From Plantactinospora sp. BC1 (lineage in GTDB: Bacteria; Actinomycetota; Actinomycetes; Mycobacteriales; Micromonosporaceae): a stretch of 64,000 nt of DNA. Below are positions 1 to 7,100 of the stretch, one piece after another. A program made the position numbers and the translations under genes. Numbering within the stretch: the stretch's first letter is position 1; each line of letters opens with the position of its first letter. The stretch covers positions 7,440,001 through 7,504,000 of the forward strand of contig NZ_CP028158.1 of the NCBI RefSeq assembly GCF_003030345.1, read 5' to 3'. The notes beneath the pieces are model-generated. The model was not told the origin of the DNA. It was given only the letters and a program-made list of their open reading frames with translations, and made no database searches.

Positions 1-435
1 CTCGGGAAACTCGTCGACGCGCTCAACCCGGACGGCGTGCTGGTCGTCGAGGAGTTCGAGGCGACCTGGCGTACCAGCGTGCTCGCCGCACCGGACCCCG
101 ACGAGGCCGACCGGCTCTTCGGCGCCTACCACGACGCCTTCCAGGCCGCGTTGCAGGACGCCGGGAACCGCTCGAAGTGGAGCCGCCGGGTGCACGGCGC
201 CATGCTCGACCTGGGTCTGACGGAGTGCGACACCGTCGGGTACACCGGGACCTGGGCCGGCGGCAGCCACGGCTGCCTGCTTCCGTGGGGCACCGCCGGT
301 GCGATCCGGCAGAAGCTGATCGACGCGGGCATGTCCGCGGCCGACCTGGACGCCTTCCGGCAGCTGCTGCTCGTCCCGGAACTGAGGGTCAAGGGCAATC
401 TGGCGTTGTCCACCGTCGGCCGGCGGCGGCGTTGA
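1..435 (+). CDS. class I SAM-dependent methyltransferase, C-terminal part (5' truncated by window edge)
   Basis: The frame is open from the first base, so this is the end of a longer gene. About 144 residues are visible. The opening LNPDGVLVVEEFE matches the strand-4/5 region of class I methyltransferases, where a conserved Pro-Gly/Asp-Gly loop precedes a hydrophobic strand. An insertion-type helical segment follows, and the end (LALSTVGRRRR) matches the closing strands of this fold. The AdoMet-binding glycine motif would lie upstream and is not seen. The substrate cannot be told. It ends in a basic RRRR tail, and a gap of about 230 bases with nothing recognisable precedes the next gene. Confidence 0.6.
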   Translation, partial: LGKLVDALNPDGVLVVEEFEATWRTSVLAAPDPDEADRLFGAYHDAFQAALQDAGNRSKWSRRVHGAMLDLGLTECDTVGYTGTWAGGSHGCLLPWGTAGAIRQKLIDAGMSAADLDAFRQLLLVPELRVKGNLALSTVGRRRR

Positions 436-664
436 GCGGGTACCGGAGAAGGTCGGAATCGGGGCGGAGGCGTGCCGCCGTCGACCGCGCCGACTACCGG
501 CAATCTGCCAGACACCTGACCGAATGGTGTAACACATATTGGATAGGGTCTATCCGGCGCTGCCGGCGGACACCATCGAGTCACCCAGCGTGACAGTGGA
601 TGCCTCGGCACCACAGTTGTGCACTTCCGGATCCGAGATGCTGACAGTTCGCAAGGAGCCACCG

Positions 665-1018
665 ATGAGCAGCGATCCTCATCCGGGCTGGTGTGACCCG
701 GGCGAATGCACCGCGAGCTTTCGCGGCCTCCACCCCGACGCCTCGCCGCCGACCCACGCCAGCCGGTGGTACGACTGCAATCCGCAGGACGACCGGCAGG
801 CGGTCGAGGTCACGGCCCAACTCGTGCAGTACGTCGACGACCCCCGGCCGCGACCCTTCATCCGCTTCGCCCGGGCCGACTTCGAGGACCGGCAGGTCTT
901 CCACATCACCGTCGAGCAGGGCGGTGCGCTGGTGGAGGCGCTGGCCGACATGCTCCGCCGGGCCGGCGCCGCCGGGCCGGCCGCCGGGGCACGGCCACGG
1001 GTCAACTCCTCGCCGTAG
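665..1018 (+). CDS. small DUF6907-like protein
   Basis: A 117-residue protein. The ATG at 665 follows an AAGGAG ribosome binding site (653-658) at 6-nt spacing, which decides this start over upstream in-frame codons. The N-terminus has a Cys/His/Trp-rich patch (GWCDPGECTA, then RWYDCNP), followed by a strand-rich segment and a C-terminal helix containing LVEALADMLRRAG. This arrangement resembles the small actinobacterial DUF6907-type proteins, whose function is unknown. The cysteines could bind a metal, but that is a guess. It stands alone, 75 bases before the next gene. Family assignment is from memory of the pattern and is moderate at best. Confidence 0.5.
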   Translation: MSSDPHPGWCDPGECTASFRGLHPDASPPTHASRWYDCNPQDDRQAVEVTAQLVQYVDDPRPRPFIRFARADFEDRQVFHITVEQGGALVEALADMLRRAGAAGPAAGARPRVNSSP

Positions 1019-1093
1019 CCGCCGGCCGGTTCGGCGTACCACAATGCCCGGGGCCCGGGGACGGTCCCGGCGATGGCATGGCAGGGTTGCCGT

Positions 1094-2932
1094 ATGGCTA
1101 CTTCGCCCCGCGTACGCGCACCCGAACTGAGGGGCCGCCGGTGGCTCAACACCGGTGGAGCGGATCTGACCCTGCACGACCTGCGCGGCAAGATAGTCAT
1201 TCTGGACTTTTGGACCTTCTGCTGCATCAACTGCCTCCACGTGCTGGACGAGCTGCGCCCGCTGGAGGAGAAGTACGGCGACGTCCTGGTGGTGATCGGG
1301 GTGCACTCGCCGAAGTTCGAGCACGAGCGTGACCCGGAGGCGCTGGCCGCCGCCGTCGAGCGGTACGGCGTCGCCCATCCGGTACTCGACGACGCCGAGA
1401 TGGCGGTCTGGCAGCAGTACGCCGCGAGGGCGTGGCCGACGCTGAACGTGGTCGACCCGCAGGGGTACGTCGTCGCCACCATGGCCGGTGAGGGCCACGC
1501 CGAGGGGCTCTCCCGACTGCTCGACGAGTTGATCGCCACGCACGAGGCGAAGGGCACGCTGCACCGGGGCGAGGGCCCGTACGTGCCGCCGGCCGAGCCG
1601 GAGACCGCGCTGCGGTTCCCCGGCAAGGCAATCGAGTTGGCTGGCGGGAACCTGCTGGTCTCGGACTCGGCCCGGCACTCGCTGCTGGAACTGGCCCCGG
1701 ACGGCGAGACGGTGCTGCGCCGGATCGGCTCTGGCGAGCGGGGCCGGACGGACGGGCCGGCCGAGGTGGCCCGGTTCGCCGAGCCGCAGGGCGTGTGCCG
1801 GCTGCCCGAGCACGCCGCCGAGGTCGCCGGCTACGACATCGTGGTGGCGGACACCGTGAACCACCTGCTCCGGGGCGTACGGCTGGCGACCGGCGAGGTG
1901 ACCACGGTGGCCGGTTCCGGCCGGCAGTGGCGCTCGACGGTGGACGACCACGCGCACGACGCGCTCGCCGCCGACCTCTCCTCCCCCTGGGACCTCGCCT
2001 GGTACGACGACCGGGTGATCGTGGCGATGGCCGGCATCCACCAGCTCTGGTGGTTCGACCCGATCAGGCGGACCGTCGGCGTCTACGCCGGCACCACCGT
2101 CGAGGCGTTGCGGGACGGGCCGCTGCCGGACGTCTGGATGGCCCAGCCGTCGGGGCTCTCGACCTCCGCCGACGGCCGTCGGCTGTGGATCGCGGACAGC
2201 GAGACCAGCGCGCTGCGGTTCGTCGCCGACGGGGTGTTGCACACCGCCGTCGGGCAGGGACTCTTCGACTTCGGCCACGTGGACGGCCCGGCCGAGCAGG
2301 CGCTGTTCCAGCATCCGCTGGGGGTCGGCGCGCTGCCGGACGGCTCGGTGCTGGTGGCCGACACCTACAACGGCGCGGTACGGCGGTTCGACCCGGCGAC
2401 CGGGACCGTCTCGACGGTGGCCACCGGGCTGGCCGAGCCGAGCGACGTGCTGCTGACCGGGGACGGCGAGGTGCTGGTGGTCGAGTCGGCCGCGCACCGG
2501 CTGAGCCGGCTGGCGCCGGGTGCCCTCTCCGCCGCCGGGGCCAGCACGGTCGCCGGGAGCCGGCACCGTGCGGAGCGCCCGCCGACCGATCTCGCCGCCG
2601 GGGAGCTGACCCTGGACGTCATCTTCGAGCCGCCGCCCGGGCAGAAGCTGGACTCCTCGTTCGGCCCCTCCACCCGGCTGGAGGTCTCCGCCTCCCCGCC
2701 CGAGCTGCTGCTCGACGGTGCCGGGGTGAGCACGGAGCTCTCCCGCCGGCTGGTGTTGAACGACCAGGTCGACTCCGGGGTGCTCCAGGTCGTCGCGCAG
2801 GCCGCCACCTGTGACGCCGAGGCCGAGCACGCCGCCTGCCACCTGAGCCGCCAGGACTGGGGGGTGCCGGTGCGCATCACCCCGGACGGGGTGCACCGGC
2901 TGCCGTTGGTCCTGCGTGGACTGGACAGCTGA
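1094..2932 (+). CDS. thioredoxin-like/NHL-repeat protein (NHLRC2-like)
   Basis: A 612-residue protein. Residues about 15-155 form a TlpA/thioredoxin-like domain with the motif DFWTFCCINCLHVLDEL, where Cys-Ile-Asn-Cys is the redox pair, and a later cis-proline region ARAWPTL. The rest (about 180-520) carries repeated beta-propeller strands typical of NHL repeats (for example GVCRLPEH, IVVADTVNHLLRGV, VLVADTYNGAVRRFD). A C-terminal beta domain follows. The order thioredoxin, NHL, small beta domain is that of the NHLRC2 family, whose bacterial role is not settled. No signal peptide is visible, so it is probably cytoplasmic. ATG 1094 was chosen because GGCAGGG lies 7 nt upstream; an in-frame ATG at 1073 would add 7 residues. 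Confidence 0.85.
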   Translation: MATSPRVRAPELRGRRWLNTGGADLTLHDLRGKIVILDFWTFCCINCLHVLDELRPLEEKYGDVLVVIGVHSPKFEHERDPEALAAAVERYGVAHPVLDDAEMAVWQQYAARAWPTLNVVDPQGYVVATMAGEGHAEGLSRLLDELIATHEAKGTLHRGEGPYVPPAEPETALRFPGKAIELAGGNLLVSDSARHSLLELAPDGETVLRRIGSGERGRTDGPAEVARFAEPQGVCRLPEHAAEVAGYDIVVADTVNHLLRGVRLATGEVTTVAGSGRQWRSTVDDHAHDALAADLSSPWDLAWYDDRVIVAMAGIHQLWWFDPIRRTVGVYAGTTVEALRDGPLPDVWMAQPSGLSTSADGRRLWIADSETSALRFVADGVLHTAVGQGLFDFGHVDGPAEQALFQHPLGVGALPDGSVLVADTYNGAVRRFDPATGTVSTVATGLAEPSDVLLTGDGEVLVVESAAHRLSRLAPGALSAAGASTVAGSRHRAERPPTDLAAGELTLDVIFEPPPGQKLDSSFGPSTRLEVSASPPELLLDGAGVSTELSRRLVLNDQVDSGVLQVVAQAATCDAEAEHAACHLSRQDWGVPVRITPDGVHRLPLVLRGLDS

Positions 2933-2990
2933 CCGGGGACGTGACCGGAACCACTGACCGATCACTACCACCGAGTAACCTACGGTGCCG

Positions 2991-2996
2991 TAACCT
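2991..2996 (+). promoter_or_regulatory. -10 element of probable leaderless promoter (trhA)
   Basis: TAACCT fits TANNNT and ends 6 nt before the GTG start at 3003, and no ribosome binding site is present. The geometry matches leaderless actinobacterial promoters and recurs five more times in this window. Confidence 0.4.
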
Positions 2997-3002
2997 GGTT
3001 GG

Positions 3003-3680
3003 GTGAGTACCTCAGCCCCGATCCGACTGCGCCCCGTCGACCTGGGCAAGCCGCGGATGCGAGGCTGGCTGCACGCGTACGCCTTCTTCGTCGCGGTGGT
3101 GGCCGGCGTCGTGCTCTGCGCGGTCGCCGCCACCCGGCCGGGCTGGACGCCCCTGGTGAGCTGCCTCGTCTACAGCGTCACGGTCTGCGGCCTCTTCGGC
3201 ACCAGCGCGCTCTACCACCGGCGGGTCTGGTCCGAACGGCGCTACCGGCTGATGCGCCGGCTCGACCACTCGATGATCTTCGTGTTCATCGCCGGTACGT
3301 ACACGCCGTTCTGCCTGCTGCTGCTCTCGGCGGAGAGCGCGGCGGTCCTGCTGCTGATCGTCTGGGGCGGCGCGGTGGCCGGGGTGGCGATGAAACTGGT
3401 CTGGCCGCACGCGCCCCGCTGGGTCTCCGCCCCGCTGTATCTGGCCCTGGGCTGGGTGGCCGTCGCGGTCCTGCCGGACATCCTGGACCGGGGCGGGGTC
3501 ACCGTACTCGCGCTGCTGGTCGCCGGTGGCGCCGCCTACAGCGTCGGCGCCGTCTGCTACGCGCTGCGCCGTCCCAACCCCTGGCCCACGGTCTTCGGGC
3601 ACCACGAACTGTTCCACGCCTGCACGCTGGTCGCGGCGATCTGCCACCACGTCGCGATCTACTTCGCCCTGTTCGCCTGA
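3003..3680 (+). CDS. trhA: hemolysin III / TrhA family membrane protein
   Basis: A 225-residue integral membrane protein with about seven hydrophobic segments. It shows the PAQR/hemolysin III signatures: GTSALYHRRVW early (Ser and His of the conserved SxxxH), RRLDHSMIFVFIAGTYTPF in the middle (Asp, His and the GTYTPF box), and GHHELFHACTLVAAICHH near the end (HxxxH). These His/Asp residues form the metal site in the family. In bacteria, members affect membrane energetics and fluidity; the hemolysin name is historical. GTG 3003 is the only sensible start and is probably leaderless. A hairpin terminator begins at the base after the stop codon. Confidence 0.9.
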   Translation: MSTSAPIRLRPVDLGKPRMRGWLHAYAFFVAVVAGVVLCAVAATRPGWTPLVSCLVYSVTVCGLFGTSALYHRRVWSERRYRLMRRLDHSMIFVFIAGTYTPFCLLLLSAESAAVLLLIVWGGAVAGVAMKLVWPHAPRWVSAPLYLALGWVAVAVLPDILDRGGVTVLALLVAGGAAYSVGAVCYALRRPNPWPTVFGHHELFHACTLVAAICHHVAIYFALFA

Positions 3681-3710
3681 CCCCTCACGGGTCGGCCGGC
3701 CCGCGAGGGG
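3681..3710 (+). terminator. hairpin terminator after trhA
   Basis: CCCCTCACGGG (3681-3691) pairs with CCCGCGAGGGG (3700-3710) with one mismatch and an 8-nt loop. It starts right after the trhA stop codon. There is no T-run, as is common in high-GC actinobacteria. Confidence 0.6.
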
Positions 3711-3725
3711 ATGCTCCTATGGAAG

Positions 3726-3845
3726 TCAAGGGGTGTTGAGGGCGGTGAAGTCGGCGAGGAGGGCGGTGTGGACCTCGCGGACGATGTAGCGCTTGAGGCA
3801 GCGCATGATCTCTTTCTTGCTGAGTCCTTGTTTGGGTCCATGTGG
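3726..3845 (-). pseudogene. IS110-family transposase remnant, C-terminal end only
   Basis: Read on the minus strand, about 38 codons encode GPKQGLSKKEIMRCLKRYIV and then REVHTALLADFTALNTP before a stop at 3726-3728. This Lys-Glu-x-x-Arg-Cys-Leu-Lys-Arg pattern close to a stop is typical of the tail of IS110/IS116/IS902 transposases. Upstream codons degrade at once into a GT-rich stretch and then the poly-G tract, so the catalytic DEDD and Ser domains are absent. Either a deletion left only the tail, or the assembly broke inside a repeated insertion sequence at this point. The second explanation fits the neighbouring G tract better. Confidence 0.6.
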
Positions 3846-4089
<244 letters not shown>

Positions 4090-4123
4090 GCGGGGGCGGC
4101 CGGTGGTGACCGACCGCCCCCGC
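4090..4123 (-). terminator. GC-rich hairpin downstream of the ThuA/sugar dehydrogenase gene
   Basis: GCGGGGGCGGCCGGT (4090-4104) pairs with ACCGACCGCCCCCGC (4109-4123) with one mismatch and a 4-nt loop. It lies 28 bases past the stop codon of the minus-strand gene ending at 4152, so it is its probable intrinsic terminator. Confidence 0.7.
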
Positions 4124-4151
4124 GACTACCTAAGGTGCGGAACGTTCCGGG

Positions 4152-7100
4152 TCAGAGCCTTCCGCCCCGCTTCACCCGGGTCGGGTCCTCGACCAGCCGA
4201 CCGGTGCCCTGCACCGGCTTGCCGTCGTTGGCCCTGACCCCGGAGGCGCTCGGACTGCCACCGAGCCGGACGATCATCGCGTCGGCGTCCCGGACCAGTA
4301 CGTCCCGGATCTCCGCCTCGGCGACCAGCCCGGCGTCGGCGGCGAGCGCCTTGAACTGGCCGAGCTGGTTGATCGCCCTGTTGTCGTTGCCGTTCGCCTC
4401 GGCCTGGCGGACCGTGTCGAGCTTGTTCGACAACTGCTTGTGCCCCTTGGCCGACAGCCGACCCGTCGCCTTGAACCGGTCCAGCAACTGCTGCATGTCC
4501 CGGAACGAGGTGGTGACGAAGAACCGTACGGTCGAGGTCGTCACGTTGCCGGCCCTGTCCGTCGCGGTCACGGTCAGCTCGTGCAGGCCGAGCGGCAGCT
4601 CGTACATCGCCTGGAGGGTGTTCGGATGGTACGGCCGACCGTCCAGCGTGCCCACCGTGGCCTTGATTCCGGAGGTCGGGTCGACCGCCGACCAGTTCAC
4701 CCGGACGTCCTGACTGTCGCCGTAGAGCTGGCCGTCGGCGAGCCCGGAGACGAGTACGGTCGGCTTCACACCGTCGATCTTCAGGATCGCCGACTTGAGC
4801 GTCTCGGCGTTGCCGGCCGCGTCGGTGGCCCGGTAGAGCAGCTCGTGCTGCCCGTCCCCGGTCACGTTCACCGGCTCGGTGTACGCCGTCCAGGCGCCGC
4901 CGTCGAGCGACCACTCCAGTGTGGCCACCCCGGAACCGGCGTCGGTCGAGGCCAGCGTCACCGGGATGGTGCCGCCGTGCCAGCCGTCGTCGGTCGGCGG
5001 GGCGAACGCGGCGGTGCTGACCGGCGCGGTGGCGTCGATCTTCACCTCGACCGACTTCGTCGCCTCGACGTTGCCCGCCTCGTCCACCGAACGGAACCGC
5101 AGGGTGTGCGGGCCGTCCCCGGCGACGAGTACCGGCCCGGCGTAGGGCGTCCAGGTCGTCGCGTCGTCGAGCTGGTGTTCGGTGCGGGCCACCCCGCTGC
5201 CCCCGGCGTTGTCGGTGGCGGCGAGGGTCACCGTCACCGGGCCGGTGTGCCAGCCGCCGGTCGGGGTGCCCGAGACGGTGGCGGTGGTCACCGGGGCGGC
5301 CTCGTCGACCGTCTCCGTGCTGAGCCGGAAGTAGTCGAAGGAGACCGTCTTCGAGGCGGTCTGGGCCGCACCGAGGCTGAACAGGCCGATCCGCGGCGTG
5401 GCACCCACGGCGGCGTTGGTCAGCGGCGCCAGCTCCGTCCAGGTCGCCCCGTCGGTCGAGTACGCCGCCGTGTAGGTGTCGCCCGACCTCGCCAGTCGCA
5501 GGTGCCACACCGACTCGGTGAGGTTCGTCGCCTGCGGCTGCGGGTCCTGCACGGCCGCGGCGATCTCGCTGCGGAACTCGATGCGCCGGTTGACCGGCTG
5601 CCCCACCTGGTTGTCGGCGATGAAGTCGAACTTCAGGTAGTTGTCGTCGTCGCCGTAGACGATCAGGCCGGCCTGCTGGTACTGCTCGTCCAGTTTGCTG
5701 CCGTCGACCCTCGTCTGGATCGTCCAGTCCCCCTCGGGGGCGGTCTGGAGTACGAAGTTCGTCGGCCCGGTGTTGTTGCCGGTGTAGATGTCACCGTTCG
5801 GCACGTCGATGTGCAGCGCGCCGTCGGCGACCCGGTAGCCCGTCGGGTCCTCCCGGACGATCCCGTCCCACCGGCACTTGTCGAGGCTGGTCCCGGTGAA
5901 CTCGTCGTTCGGGGTCACCTCGCCGGCCGGCTCGTCCGGGGTGACCTGGAACCAGTCGAAGCTGGCGTCCACCACGGGTGCGGCGGTGCCGCCGTTGAGC
6001 GCGAACAGCCCGATCCTCGGGTCAGTGATGCCGGCCAGCGCCGCCGACCGGCCGACCGGGGTGAAGGTCTGCCCGTCGGCCGAGAAGGCCGCGGTCAGGT
6101 TCACTCCGTCGCTGGTCAGCCGCAGGTGGATCGTGTCGCTGGCCGGTGCGGCCGCCGAGTCGCCGCCCTCGTTGCGCGGGGTGCCGGCGGTCTCCCGGAT
6201 GAACTCGACCCGCCGGCTGCCGTTGTACAGCAGGTCCAGCTTGGCGTAGTTGTCGTCGTCGCCGTAGACGATCAGGCCGGCCTGCTGGTAGTTCTCGACC
6301 GCCGCCAGGCTCAGTTTGGTGGTGGCCTGCCAGCTACCGTCCGGCGCGGGTTGCAGCACGACGTTGGTGGCGTCGTTGCGGCTGCCGTAGAGGTCGCCGA
6401 CCGAGGTGGGCAGGACGAGCGCGCCGCCCCGCACCCCGTAGAGCTGGTTCTCCCGGACCACCGTCGACCAGCGGCCCTTGTCCAGCTCGCCGCCGGTGAA
6501 GTCGTCCGAGCGGGCCCCGAAGCAGGAGGTGTTCGGCGCCTCCACCTTCACCGTCACCGTGGCGTACGCGGCCGCGCCGCGCGAGTCCGTCACGGTCAGG
6601 GTCGCGGTGAACGTCCCCGGGCCGGTGTACGTGTGCGTGGCGTCCAGGGTGTCCGCCGTGCCCCCGTCCCCGAAGTCCCAGGCGTACGTCAGCGGGTCGT
6701 CGCCCTCGGCGTCGCTGGCGGTGCCGTCGAAGCTCACCGCGACCGGCGCGGTGCCGGTGCTCGGGGTGGCGGTGGCGGTCACCGTCGGCGGCGCGTTGTC
6801 GGTGACGCCGCGACCGAGGAAGTCGACCCAGTTGACGTTGACGATCGCACCCGTGCCGGTGGCCCCGACCGGGTTCTTCGCCACGAAGAAGAGCGGCCCG
6901 CTGGTGGTGCTCGGTGCGGAAAGCTCCACCGTGGCGTTGGCGAAGGTCTGCCAGCCGCCGGTGTCCGGCACGGTGGCGGTGGCCAGCACCGGGCCGTCGG
7001 CCGCGCCGGAGCGTACCTCGATCCGGGCGCCGCCACCGGCCGAGGAGGCCCGGAACCGGAACCCGGTGATCCCGGTCAGGTTGGTCGGGTCGAAGCTCCA

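Noticed and set aside
581-3133. An 850-codon open frame on the minus strand across the thioredoxin/NHL gene
   Set aside because: It has Arg/Gly/Pro/His-biased composition and no motif; the plus strand encodes recognisable thioredoxin and NHL sequence.
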